In this document: positions 24,586 to 34,620 of the stretch, piece after piece
Layout: every line of letters starts with the position of its first letter
Numbering within the stretch: the first letter of the stretch is position 1
Origin: VXRJ01 sp964636705
GTDB lineage: Bacteria; Acidobacteriota; Vicinamibacteria; Vicinamibacterales; UBA8438
NCBI GenBank assembly: GCA_964636705.1
Contig: CAZWUJ010000004.1
Coordinates: 1-64,000, forward strand
DNA: 64,000 nt
Direction of reading: 5' to 3'
Notes under the pieces: model-generated
Seen by the model: only the letters and a program-made list of their open reading frames with translations
Database searches by the model: none
Told to the model about the DNA's origin: nothing
Program-made: the position numbers and the translations under genes

Positions 24586-26790
24586 ATGCGCAAGCGTCTT
24601 TCTGGAGCGTTGGTCGCCGCCATTCTCGTCGCCGCGGCGCTGGTTTATTCCTCTGCGTCCGGCCGCGCTTCCAGCGGGATGCAGGCGGCCGAGGCCGACA
24701 TCACCGGTGTGGTCACCAGCTCCAACGGCCCCGAAGAAGGCGTCTGGGTCATCGCGGAAACCACGTCGCTGCCGACGAAGTTCGTCAAGAGTGTGGTTAG
24801 CGGTGACGGCGGCCGGTACCTGATTCCCGACTTGCCGGAGGCGACCTACGACGTATGGGTGCGCGGCTACGGACTGGTCGATTCCGATCCGGTGACGGCT
24901 GAGCCCGGCGACATGCTGGACCTGGAGGCGACCGTGGCGGCGACGCCGGGCGAAGCGGCGCGCGTCTATCCCGCCAACTACTGGTACTCGCTCATCCGGC
25001 CGCCGGCACCGGACGAGTTTCCGGGCACCGGCGAGGACGGCAACGGTATCGCGGCGAACCTGCAGCATCAGGATCAGTGGATCGACGTCCAGAAGCAGGG
25101 CTGCATGCTGTGCCACCAGCTCGGGAACCGGATCATCCGCGAGATCGACAATCTCGACCAGTTCGACTCCAGCCTGGAGGCCTGGGATCACCGCGTCCGA
25201 ATGGGCCAGCGCGGCGGGCAGATGACCAATGTCATGAACCGGTTCGGCCGGGAGCGCGGGCTGCAGATGTTCGCCGACTGGAGTGACCGTATCGCCGCCG
25301 GAGCGGTGCCGCCCGCTCCGCCGCGCCCGCGGGGGAGCGAACGGAACGTCGTCATCTCGATGTGGGAGTGGGGGACCGAGATCGACTACATCCACGACGA
25401 GATTGCGACCGACAAGCGCGATCCGACCATCAACGCCGCCGGCCCGGTCTACGGCGTGAACATCTCCAACGATGCACTGACGATCCTCGATCCGGCGACT
25501 CACACCGCCACCAGCCTGACCGTTCCGTTGCGCGTCGACCCGGACACGGTGCCGGGGATGATCGCCCGATCGATGCCGGCGCCGTCACGGTTCTTCGGGG
25601 ACGACCTCATCTGGAACGACCCGGCCAACCCGCACAACCCGATGATGGATGGGAAGGGCCGCGTCTGGATGACCTCCGCGATCCGTGACCGCCCGAACCC
25701 CGACTACTGCCGGGAGGGCTCGGACCATCCCTATGCGCGGTACTTCCCGCTGGCCAGCGGCTTCCGGTCCGCCGTGTTCTACGAGCCGGGCCGGGAACAG
25801 TTCGTTCTGGTCGACACGTGCTTCGGGACTCACCACCTTCAGTTCGCGGAGGATGAGAGCGACACCCTCTACTTCAGCGGCGGCGGGCAGGTCATCGGCT
25901 GGATCGACACGAAGCTCTACGACGAGACGGGCGACGAGCGGCTGTCGCAGGGCTGGTGTCCCACCGTGCTCGACACCAACGGTGACGGCGAAATCACGAA
26001 GCCGTGGAACGAGCCGGCCCCGCGCGGGCAAGCGGCTGCGGACGACCGCGACCCGTCGCTCGACACGCGGGTGTCCATCGGCAGCTACGGCGTCATCGCG
26101 GATCCGACCGACGACAAGGCGGTCTGGATCAGTTCCAACCGTTTTCCGGGGCGGCTCGCCCGGCTGCATGTCGGTGACAACCCGCCGGAGAGTTGTGTGA
26201 CGGAGCTGTACGAGGTGCCGTCGGTTCTGGATCCGAACGTGCTGCCCGAGAAGCGGGGATTCGGATCGCGCGGGATCGACATCGACCGCGATGGCGTCAT
26301 CTGGACGGCGCTGTCGGGGTCGAGCCACCTCGCCAGCTTCGACCGCCGCAAGTGCGCCGTGCACAACGGCCCGGCCACCGTCGAGGGACGCCACTGCGTG
26401 GAGGGCTGGACGCTCTATCCCACGCCCGGCCCGGAAATCGCCGGGACGGACCCGCCGGTACGGGCCGACTACCACTACTACAACTGGGTGGATCAGTGGG
26501 ATACGCTCGGCCTCGGCCGGGACGTCCCGATCGCCACGGGCTCGAACTCCGACTCACTCCTTGCGCTCGATCCCGATACCGGCGAGTGGACGGTGCTGCG
26601 GGTGCCCTATCCGCAGGGCTTCTTCACTCGGGGGCTCGACGGCCGCATCGACGATCCCGACGCCGGCTGGAAGGGCCGCGGGGTGTGGGCCACCTACGGC
26701 GCGGCGGCCACGTGGCATATCGAGGGCGGAGTCGGCGTGAAGCCGGGGATGCTGAAGTTCCAGGTGCGACCGCATCCGCTGGCTAACTGA
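24586..26790 (+). CDS. Secreted carboxypeptidase-regulatory / haem c (CxxCH) / beta-propeller protein
   Basis: The 734-residue protein begins MRKRLSGALVAAILVAAALVY, an export signal. Residues ~35-115 form a carboxypeptidase-regulatory-like beta-sandwich (ITGVVTSSNGPEEGVWVIAET, then GRYLIPDLPEATYDVWVRGYG). At about residue 174 CMLCH is a c-type haem site. The remaining ~500 residues are repetitive beta-propeller sequence with Vgb/SMP-30-like blades (GVNISNDALTILDPATHTA, SRGIDIDRDGVIWTALSGSSHLASFDRRK). It would be a periplasmic haem protein with a substrate-binding propeller; the reaction is unknown. GGAGGA lies 5 bp upstream of the chosen ATG. Confidence 0.78.
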   Translation: MRKRLSGALVAAILVAAALVYSSASGRASSGMQAAEADITGVVTSSNGPEEGVWVIAETTSLPTKFVKSVVSGDGGRYLIPDLPEATYDVWVRGYGLVDSDPVTAEPGDMLDLEATVAATPGEAARVYPANYWYSLIRPPAPDEFPGTGEDGNGIAANLQHQDQWIDVQKQGCMLCHQLGNRIIREIDNLDQFDSSLEAWDHRVRMGQRGGQMTNVMNRFGRERGLQMFADWSDRIAAGAVPPAPPRPRGSERNVVISMWEWGTEIDYIHDEIATDKRDPTINAAGPVYGVNISNDALTILDPATHTATSLTVPLRVDPDTVPGMIARSMPAPSRFFGDDLIWNDPANPHNPMMDGKGRVWMTSAIRDRPNPDYCREGSDHPYARYFPLASGFRSAVFYEPGREQFVLVDTCFGTHHLQFAEDESDTLYFSGGGQVIGWIDTKLYDETGDERLSQGWCPTVLDTNGDGEITKPWNEPAPRGQAAADDRDPSLDTRVSIGSYGVIADPTDDKAVWISSNRFPGRLARLHVGDNPPESCVTELYEVPSVLDPNVLPEKRGFGSRGIDIDRDGVIWTALSGSSHLASFDRRKCAVHNGPATVEGRHCVEGWTLYPTPGPEIAGTDPPVRADYHYYNWVDQWDTLGLGRDVPIATGSNSDSLLALDPDTGEWTVLRVPYPQGFFTRGLDGRIDDPDAGWKGRGVWATYGAAATWHIEGGVGVKPGMLKFQVRPHPLAN

Positions 26791-26842
26791 GCAGCGTGAG
26801 CCCCGACCCGTACGCCCAGGCTACCTGTGGCAGAATGGTCCG

Positions 26843-27667
26843 ATGAGGCGGCCGGTCGTCGTGGCTGCGGCGCTTTCGGTCATCCTGGCCCTCGTCGCGG
26901 GCGCCGCGTTCGCCCAGTGGGGGTGGGGAAGATCCCGCTATCCGCCCCGTTTCCGTCCCCCCGATCAGCGTGACGCCGGATTCTCGTTCTGCCGCCTCAT
27001 GTACTCCAGCGAGTACACCGGGCGCGGCATGGGCCGCTGGTCGACGGACTACCCGTACGCCGACATCAATTTCATGATCCGCCTGTCCGAGATGTCGACC
27101 ACGAACGTCAACTTCGACGCCGCCGACGAACCGATTCACTGGGTGGTCCCGGTTGCCGACGACACCCTGTTCGATTGCCCCTTCATCATCGCTTCGGCTG
27201 TCGGGTCAATGGTGCTTTCCAACGATGACGCCGCCCGCCTGCGCGAGTACCTGCTGAAGGGCGGCTTCCTTTGGGTTGACGACTTCTGGGGGACCTGGGA
27301 GTGGGAGCAGTGGGTTAGCCAGATCCGAAAGGTGCTGCCGCCTGGGCAGTACCCGATCGTCGACCTGCCGCTCGACCACGCGCTGTTCCGGACGCTGTTC
27401 CAGATTTGGGAAGTGCCGCAGATCGCCAATATCGGCTTCTGGATGCGTTCCGGCGGGGGGACGTCGGAGCGCGGCCTCGACAGTGCGGAGCCGCACTTCC
27501 GGGTGATACTCGACGAACGTCAGCGCATCATGGTGGCGATGACCCACAACACCGACATTCAGGACGCATGGGAGCGTGAGGCCGACGATCCGCGCTTCTT
27601 CGAAGAGTTTGCGCCCGACGGCTACTCCCTCGGGATCAACGTCCTGCTCTATGCGATGGGTTACTGA
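26843..27667 (+). CDS. DUF4159 family exported protein
   Basis: The 274-residue protein has a signal peptide (VVVAAALSVILALVAGAAFAQ). It then shows DUF4159 features: FSFCRLMYSS, YPYADINFMIRLSEMST, DCPFIIASAVGSMVLSNDDAARLREYLLKGGFLWVDDFWG and YPIVDLPLDHALF. DUF4159 proteins resemble glutamine-amidotransferase-like domains and are often found near MoxR/VWA clusters, which are absent here. Function is unknown. It lies 52 bp after the haem-propeller gene and its last 7 bp overlap the convergent esterase gene. Confidence 0.85.
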   Translation: MRRPVVVAAALSVILALVAGAAFAQWGWGRSRYPPRFRPPDQRDAGFSFCRLMYSSEYTGRGMGRWSTDYPYADINFMIRLSEMSTTNVNFDAADEPIHWVVPVADDTLFDCPFIIASAVGSMVLSNDDAARLREYLLKGGFLWVDDFWGTWEWEQWVSQIRKVLPPGQYPIVDLPLDHALFRTLFQIWEVPQIANIGFWMRSGGGTSERGLDSAEPHFRVILDERQRIMVAMTHNTDIQDAWEREADDPRFFEEFAPDGYSLGINVLLYAMGY

Positions 27668-28521
27668 TGAGGACGCTGAGTCTCGACGAGGATGTTGCCG
27701 CCGACCTGCGTCTTCTTCGAGACGAGGTTGAAGAACGAGAACAGGTGCTTGACCACCTCGGGATCCCGTGAGATGAAGAGTGAGTGGTCGCCGCCCGGGA
27801 TCTCGATGTAGACGTGCTGCATCCCCAGCTCCCGCATCTTCGCCACTGACTCCCGCACCCCGTCGGTGGGGACCACTCGGTCGTCCGACCCCTGCAGCAC
27901 GAGGAACGGAATGTGGCGGATTGCCTCCGCGTCAACGTAGTCGGCGTTCATGCTGCCGCCCGCCACGGCGGCCAGTCCGGCCCAGATGTCCGGGTAACGG
28001 CTGGCGAGGTAATAGGTCCCCGCGCCGCCCATGGAGTGGCCCCAGAGGTAGATCCGGTTCTCGTCGATGTTGAGTTCGTCAGTGACGAGCCTGAAGACGT
28101 TCATGACGTCCTGCTCGGCCCGCCGGTCCTGTTCGGTGTCGCCACGGTAGCCATAGCCGCCCCGCCGCGTGTAGCCGAGCGGCGTCACCACGACGTAGCC
28201 GTGGTGCTCGGCCAGATCGAGGAAACCGGCATAGTTCATCAACCAGTCGTACTGGCGACCGGCGCCGTGCAAGGAAACCATGAGCGGCGCGGCGCTCGCG
28301 GGGTCGTAGCCCGAGGGCACGAAGAGCGCATAGGGGATGGTCTCCCCGGTCTCCTCCATCACGTACGAGCGATGCTGGACGCGCGGGTCGTTGACGGCGT
28401 ACTCGTCGTCCCGTGCCTCGCGTTGGGCGAGCGCCTCCGCTGGGACGGAGGCCGCGAAGGCCAGCAGGGCCGCCAGCGTCACGATTGGGCGGGCCGAAGA
28501 CCGGATTGTCTGCATCGTCAT
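27661..28521 (-). CDS. Exported alpha/beta hydrolase (PHB depolymerase/feruloyl esterase-like)
   Basis: The 286-residue protein has a signal peptide (PIVTLAALLAFAASVPAEALAQ). The esterase fold shows an oxyanion region PLMVSLHGAGRQYDWLMNY, nucleophile elbow GHSMGGAGTYYLASRYP (Ser near residue 165), and FLVLQGSDDRVVP and GGDHSLF carrying the Asp and His of the triad. It is probably a secreted ester hydrolase acting on a polymer or plant/algal ester. The ATG at 28521 was chosen because AGGAGA sits just upstream. Upstream, 28522-28646 shows no gene before a repeat. Confidence 0.82.
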   Translation of the reverse strand: MTMQTIRSSARPIVTLAALLAFAASVPAEALAQREARDDEYAVNDPRVQHRSYVMEETGETIPYALFVPSGYDPASAAPLMVSLHGAGRQYDWLMNYAGFLDLAEHHGYVVVTPLGYTRRGGYGYRGDTEQDRRAEQDVMNVFRLVTDELNIDENRIYLWGHSMGGAGTYYLASRYPDIWAGLAAVAGGSMNADYVDAEAIRHIPFLVLQGSDDRVVPTDGVRESVAKMRELGMQHVYIEIPGGDHSLFISRDPEVVKHLFSFFNLVSKKTQVGGNILVETQRPHQ

Positions 28522-28646
28522 TCTCCTGCGGGTTCCGGGTTGTTCCGACCGGCAAGACGGCACGGGATGTCATCATACGGTGGAGCCGGCGCTCCGGTAA
28601 ACGCGCCGCCTGCGTTCGGAGTCGTCCCAGATTAAGCGGTGTCGGG

Positions 28647-28734
28647 CTAGCAGTCTGCGCCGTGGAACGGTCAGGCTGCTAGATAGGCGTGGCTGGGCGG
28701 CCATCGGAGCCGCAGGCGACGATGGTCGGGCTAG
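28647..28734 (+). repeat. Long REP-like repeat flanked by a 10-bp direct repeat
   Basis: The element starts CTAGCAGTCTGCGCCGTGG, continues through a TCAGGCTGCTAG arm, then the conserved tail GGGCGGCCATCGGAGCCGC, and ends near GATGGTC. GTCGGGCTAG is found at 28641-28650 and again at 28725-28734, like a target duplication. It closely matches the copy at 20612-20695. It lies upstream of the beta-propeller gene at 28784. Confidence 0.75.
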
Positions 28735-28783
28735 TATTGGCAGTCTGGATGCAACAGGCTTAAGGCAATCCAACGTGAGGTGC

Positions 28784-29794
28784 ATGATGAGGAACGGGAT
28801 GCCGTTGTTGTTGGCGCTGGCGCTCACCCTGGGAACATTCGGTACGCTCGGCGCGGCCCCGGCCGCGGCCGAGGACATCGAGATCTCCGAGTGGCTGGTC
28901 CCCTGGGAGGACACCCGCCCGCGCGACCCCTATGTCGATGGCCAGGGTCGCGTCTGGTTCGTGGGCCAGCGGGGTGACTATCTGGCCTACCTCGACCCGG
29001 AGACAGGGGATTTCCAGCGCTACGAGCTCGACCCGGGCACCGGGCCGCACAACCTGATCGTCGACGAGGACGGATTCGTGTGGTACGCGGGCAACCGCGC
29101 GATGCACATTGGCAAACTGGATCCGGAGACCGGGGACATCGAGAAGTTCATGATGCCGACACCCGACGCGCGGGACCCGCATACGCTCGTCTTCGACCAC
29201 AACGGCGACATCTGGTTCTCGGTGCAGGGTGGCAGCTTCGTCGGCAAGCTGGGCACGCAGACGGGGACCGTCGAGCTCATCCCGATCGAAGGTGACGGCC
29301 GGCGTCCCTATGGCATCGTCGTCGACGCCAACAACCGCGCCTGGTTCTGCCAGTTCGGCACGAACGTGCTCGCCACCGTCGATCCGGAGACGATGGAGCT
29401 CGAAGAGTTCGAGTTGCCGCGGGCCGAGGCCCGGCCGCGCCGGGTGGGGCTGACGTCGAACGGACACCTCTGGTACGTCGACTACGCGGGCGGCTACCTC
29501 GGCCGTCTCGACCCCGCCACCGGCGAAGTCCAGGAGTGGGCGACCCCCGGCGGCGCGGAGTCCCGGCCGTACGGGATGGCGGTCGACGCCGAAGATCGGC
29601 TGTACTTCGTCGAGTCGGGCATCGATCCGAACCGTTTCATCGGATTCGATCCGGCGACCGAGGAGTTCTTCGCGATGACCGAGATCGCCAGCGGAGGCGG
29701 GACCGTGCGCCACATGTTCTATCACTCGCAGACACGCGAGATCTGGTTCGGCACCGACACGAACAACATTGGCCGCGCGCGCGTGGTGCCATAG
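28784..29794 (+). CDS. Secreted Vgb-like beta-propeller (virginiamycin B lyase family) protein
   Basis: The 336-residue protein has a signal peptide (MPLLLALALTLGTFGTLGAAP). Seven short blades of the Vgb/SMP-30 kind follow (DPYVDGQGRVWFVGQRGDYL, LIVDEDGFVWYAGNRAMHIG, VFDHNGDIWFSVQGGSFVG). The streptogramin lyase Vgb is the characterised member, but most homologues have other or unknown roles and antibiotic inactivation should not be assumed. The ATG at 28784 was preferred over the GTG at 28775 because GTGAGG lies at Shine-Dalgarno distance. It is followed 12 bp later by a CxxCH protein in the same unit. Confidence 0.78.
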   Translation: MMRNGMPLLLALALTLGTFGTLGAAPAAAEDIEISEWLVPWEDTRPRDPYVDGQGRVWFVGQRGDYLAYLDPETGDFQRYELDPGTGPHNLIVDEDGFVWYAGNRAMHIGKLDPETGDIEKFMMPTPDARDPHTLVFDHNGDIWFSVQGGSFVGKLGTQTGTVELIPIEGDGRRPYGIVVDANNRAWFCQFGTNVLATVDPETMELEEFELPRAEARPRRVGLTSNGHLWYVDYAGGYLGRLDPATGEVQEWATPGGAESRPYGMAVDAEDRLYFVESGIDPNRFIGFDPATEEFFAMTEIASGGGTVRHMFYHSQTREIWFGTDTNNIGRARVVP

Positions 29795-29806
29795 CGCGCA
29801 GGGCAG

Positions 29807-30391
29807 TTGATTCGCTACCCTGTAGTCTTCGCTGCCGTTCTGACAGCGGCGCTGCTGCTCGCAGCGCCGCTGTCGGAGGCCTTCTATCTTGAAGGTCCGC
29901 CGCCGGCCCACACCGGCGGTTTCGGCGGCGACACTTGCCACACCTGCCATTTCGAGAACGACCTCGACACCCCCGGCGGGTCCCTGACCGTGAGCGGCGT
30001 CCCGGAAACGTTCGATCCGTCGGCCACTTACCGCATAACCGTCGCACTGGAGCGGCCCGACATGGGACGGGCCGGCTTCCAGTTGGCGGCGCGCCTCAGC
30101 GAGGGGGACGGCGCGGGTCGGCCGGCTGGTACGCTGCGGGCTCTGGGGGGGGACGACCGGGTTCAGGCGGTGACGGCCGAGGACGGCGTGATCTATGCCC
30201 AGCACACCGAGCCGGGCACCGCACTGACGGGTTCCGGAACGGCTTCCTGGATCGTGGAGTGGAGCCCGCCGGCCGAGGCCACTGCGCCGGTAGTCTTCCA
30301 CGCGGCGGCGAACGCGGCCAACGACGACGCCTCGGAGTTCGGCGACTTCATCTACACGGCGTCAGCGACGACGCGGCGGGCGGATCGTTGA
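29807..30391 (+). CDS. Exported choice-of-anchor-V-type protein with CxxCH motif
   Basis: The 194-residue protein starts at a TTG. An export signal (VVFAAVLTAALLLAAPLSEAF) is followed by GGFGGDTCHTCHFENDLDTPGG, a c-type haem box (CHTCH at about residues 44-48), and a Reeler/choice-of-anchor-V-like beta-sandwich (YRITVALERPDMGRAGFQLAARL, IVEWSPPAEATAPVVFHAAANAANDD). Proteins of this type are secreted and may bind haem. It lies 12 bp after the propeller gene, so the two probably act together. Confidence 0.72.
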   Translation: MIRYPVVFAAVLTAALLLAAPLSEAFYLEGPPPAHTGGFGGDTCHTCHFENDLDTPGGSLTVSGVPETFDPSATYRITVALERPDMGRAGFQLAARLSEGDGAGRPAGTLRALGGDDRVQAVTAEDGVIYAQHTEPGTALTGSGTASWIVEWSPPAEATAPVVFHAAANAANDDASEFGDFIYTASATTRRADR

Positions 30392-30430
30392 CGGTTCGTG
30401 GTCGAGGTTAAGTTAAGTCAGCGTTAGGGA

Positions 30431-30490
30431 TGCCGGCCTGGAGGCCGGCGCACCGGGCGGCGCACCGGCCGGCGCAACAGCCGGCGCACC
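30431..30490 (+). repeat. 18-bp-palindrome repeat with 12-bp units
   Basis: The perfect palindrome GCCGGCCTGGAGGCCGGC at 30432-30449 is followed by three 12-bp units (GCACCGGGCGGC, GCACCGGCCGGC, GCAACAGCCGGC) and a partial fourth. It fills most of the gap between the convergent CxxCH gene and the SirB1-like gene and may also act as a terminator hairpin. Confidence 0.85.
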
Positions 30491-30498
30491 GTTGGTTG

Positions 30499-31416
30499 TC
30501 AGTTGAGGTTGGCGACGCGCCGGCGGAGCGCCTTTACGTGCTCCCAGATCTCCGCCTGCTCGTCGTCTGCGCCGGTCTCGCCGCCATCGGCGTCGCGCTT
30601 CCGGTCGGCGTCGGCATCTTCCGGCTTTGCCGTGAAGCGCAGATAGGTTTCCAGATCGCGCAGCGCCGCCTGGTAGTCGTTCAGGCGGTAGGCCAGCAGG
30701 CCCCGGTCCCGCAGCTCCGTCATTGCGGATGGATCGAGGGCGAGGAGCAGGCGCGTCACCGCGTGCGCCTGCGGGAACGACCGGAGCTTGACGTAGATCT
30801 GCTTCAGGTTGACGAGCATCCGGATCAGTATCTCCAGCTTGGTTGCCCGGGCGAGCATTCGCGGATCCAAAGCCGCTTCACTTCCCGCGTACCGCTGCAG
30901 CAGTGATTCGCATTCCCCTTCCGAGAGAATGGCGCCGTCGTGAAAAGGGTCGACGATCATCTGATCGCCGCCGCCTCCCGATATGCCCGGTTCCAGCGGT
31001 GACTTGAGAAGAAAATGACCCGGGAAGTTGACACCGTGGATCTGGACGCCAGCGCGCCGGGATACCTCCATGTAGACGAGGGCCAGCGTGATCGGGATGC
31101 CGGTACGCCGGTCGAGGACGTCGTTCAGGAAGCTGTTGCGCGGATCGTCGTAGTGCTCCCGGTTGCCCGCGAAGCCCTTTTCCTTGAAGAGGTAAGCGCT
31201 GATCTCGGATACGCGGCGCTCCAGACCGGCGCGGTCGCCAAGTGCCGCGATGCGCCGCGCCGCCTCTCGACCCATCTGATCTAACTGGTCGAGATAGGGC
31301 GATGGGTTGAGTCGGCGGTACTCGAGCCTGGCGATCAGGAAGGCGGCAGGGGCCAGGTCGGGAGCGGGCGACTTGGCGACCTCGGCGAAACGCCGGATGA
31401 AGTCCTCCGAGATCAT
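30499..31416 (-). CDS. SirB1/transglutaminase-like and TPR protein
   Basis: The 305-residue protein matches the SirB1 family. The conserved block is RNSFLNDVLDRRTGIPITLALVYMEVSRRAGV, then GVNFPGHFLLKS and DPFHDGAILSEGEC, a transglutaminase-like fold that often lacks the catalytic Cys, as here. A TPR-like pair of helices near the C-terminus (RDRGLLAYRLNDYQAALRDLETYL) is also typical. The biochemical role is not established. The ATG at 31416 begins MISEDFIRRF. It is the last gene of the minus-strand run. Confidence 0.85.
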   Translation of the reverse strand: MISEDFIRRFAEVAKSPAPDLAPAAFLIARLEYRRLNPSPYLDQLDQMGREAARRIAALGDRAGLERRVSEISAYLFKEKGFAGNREHYDDPRNSFLNDVLDRRTGIPITLALVYMEVSRRAGVQIHGVNFPGHFLLKSPLEPGISGGGGDQMIVDPFHDGAILSEGECESLLQRYAGSEAALDPRMLARATKLEILIRMLVNLKQIYVKLRSFPQAHAVTRLLLALDPSAMTELRDRGLLAYRLNDYQAALRDLETYLRFTAKPEDADADRKRDADGGETGADDEQAEIWEHVKALRRRVANLN

Positions 31417-31435
31417 GGTCGATGACGGCGGGCCG

Positions 31436-32122
31436 TCAAGAGCCCGCAAGCGCTGCGAGCGCCGCGCGGTCGAGCTCGTCGAGACTGTCCACGACCAACG
31501 ATGCGCCGGCGAGCTCGCTGGCAGTATAGCTGGTGGTGACGCCCACGCACGGCAATCCGGCGGCATTGGCCGACTCGATTCCCCAGCGCGAATCCTCCAC
31601 CGCAAGGAAGCCGCTGGGTGAGACCGGACGTTCGAGGACGCTGCAGAGGAGCTCGATGGCGCGGACGTAGCTGTCCGGCGCCGGCTTGCTCGCCGCCACG
31701 TCGTCCGCTGCCACTATCACGGCGAAGTGGCGCCGCAATCCCGCGCGAGTCAGGATCGCGTCGATCTCGTGATGCAGGGCGCCTGACGCGACCGCCAGCG
31801 CAATGCCCTCGGCCGCGAGGCGTTCGATGCAGCGCCTGGCGGCGGGATACACCACCTCTGTCGTCGCGACCCGTGCCGCGAAACAGTCCGCCTTTGTTGC
31901 CGCGAGGCGTGCCGCAGCCTCCGGCCCCAGCGGGACGTTCTGGTCGCGGGCGAGAGCCGCAAACAATCCGGCATCGTCCAGGCCGAGGTAGCGCTCCCAG
32001 TACGCCTCGTCCGTGAGCACCAGCGATCCGCTGGCCAGCGAATCCTGAAACGCTCGGAGGTGGATCGGTTCGGTGTCGGCGATAACGCCGTCGAAGTCGA
32101 GGATGACGCCGAGCGGTTTCAC
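31436..32122 (-). CDS. HAD-superfamily phosphatase/phosphoglucomutase-like protein
   Basis: The 228-residue protein has HAD motif I DFDGVIADTEP (nucleophile D9, acid D11), motif II in AVASGAL, motif III Lys in AADDVAASKPAPDSYVRAIELL and motif IV in FLAVEDSRWGIESANAAG. The helical cap lies between motifs I and II, as in beta-phosphoglucomutase-like enzymes. The substrate is a small phosphorylated metabolite, not predictable. Its GTG start overlaps the DUF1684 stop as GTGA, so translation is coupled. Confidence 0.88.
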   Translation of the reverse strand: MKPLGVILDFDGVIADTEPIHLRAFQDSLASGSLVLTDEAYWERYLGLDDAGLFAALARDQNVPLGPEAAARLAATKADCFAARVATTEVVYPAARRCIERLAAEGIALAVASGALHHEIDAILTRAGLRRHFAVIVAADDVAASKPAPDSYVRAIELLCSVLERPVSPSGFLAVEDSRWGIESANAAGLPCVGVTTSYTASELAGASLVVDSLDELDRAALAALAGS

Positions 32123-32799
32123 GGCAGCCGGCGTTCGTCCTCGGGCGGCAGCTTCTCGCCGGCGGGAATCGGAATGGGCAGGCGGTTCTGAGGCGGCGGG
32201 AAAGGGCAGTCGAACTGCTCGTCGAAGTAGCAGGTGGGATGGTAGGCCCGGTTGAAGTCGAGGTCGTAGACTCCGGTCGGCGAGAAGGGAAGATCCAGGT
32301 AACGTCCGGCGGGGTAGGTTTCCGTACGGCTCGTCTCGTCACGGAACGGGACGAAGAGTCCGGAATCGCCTTCGGAGACGAGCGCGTCGAGCCGGTACTG
32401 TTCCCCGTTCAGCGTGAACTCCAGGTGGCCGACATGCTCCATCGGCCGGATCAGCCCGGTGGACGTCGGGACGTCGAAAACCTGGGGGTCGTCCGCGAGC
32501 ACCAGATTGGCGGGCACGCGGTATTCGGGGTCCGGTTCGAAGTATCGGAGAGGGAGCATCCACGACCGGCGGTCGAGCGGCACGGGCGAGTCGGGACCGT
32601 TGCGGAAGAAGTCGTCCTTGAGGGCACGGTCCTGAAGGAGCCCCGGCACGTAGTCGCCCTCGTCGGGTGGAGGCGGAGTGCAGGCGGTTGCCACCGCGGT
32701 CGCGGCGACTAGGGCCGCCGCCCGGAGACTGCAGCGCGCGGGCCGCCGCCACGCCCGGGGCCGTTCGCAGGGTGTGGTCGCGGAGTTCGTTGTCACCAT
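32119..32799 (-). CDS. DUF1684 lipoprotein
   Basis: The 226-residue protein has a lipoprotein signal (LRAAALVAATAVATAC, Cys near residue 40). The DUF1684 signature follows: SPTGVYDLDFNRAYHPTCYFDEQFDCPFPPPQNRLPIPIPAGEK. DUF1684 proteins are envelope-associated with no established activity. The gene lies 6 bp downstream of the acyl-CoA dehydrogenase and overlaps the HAD gene by 4 bp, so it is part of the fatty-acid operon transcript. Confidence 0.85.
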   Translation of the reverse strand: MVTTNSATTPCERPRAWRRPARCSLRAAALVAATAVATACTPPPPDEGDYVPGLLQDRALKDDFFRNGPDSPVPLDRRSWMLPLRYFEPDPEYRVPANLVLADDPQVFDVPTSTGLIRPMEHVGHLEFTLNGEQYRLDALVSEGDSGLFVPFRDETSRTETYPAGRYLDLPFSPTGVYDLDFNRAYHPTCYFDEQFDCPFPPPQNRLPIPIPAGEKLPPEDERRLP

Positions 32800-32805
32800 C
32801 CCGCC

Positions 32806-34587
<1,782 letters not shown>

Positions 34588-34620
34588 CGTCGTTTCCTTG
34601 CCCTTGCCGAGCGACCGACT

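Noticed and set aside
28784..29794. Streptogramin resistance gene (vgb)
   Set aside because: Only the general propeller fold matches, it carries a secretion signal, and most homologues of this fold are not antibiotic lyases.
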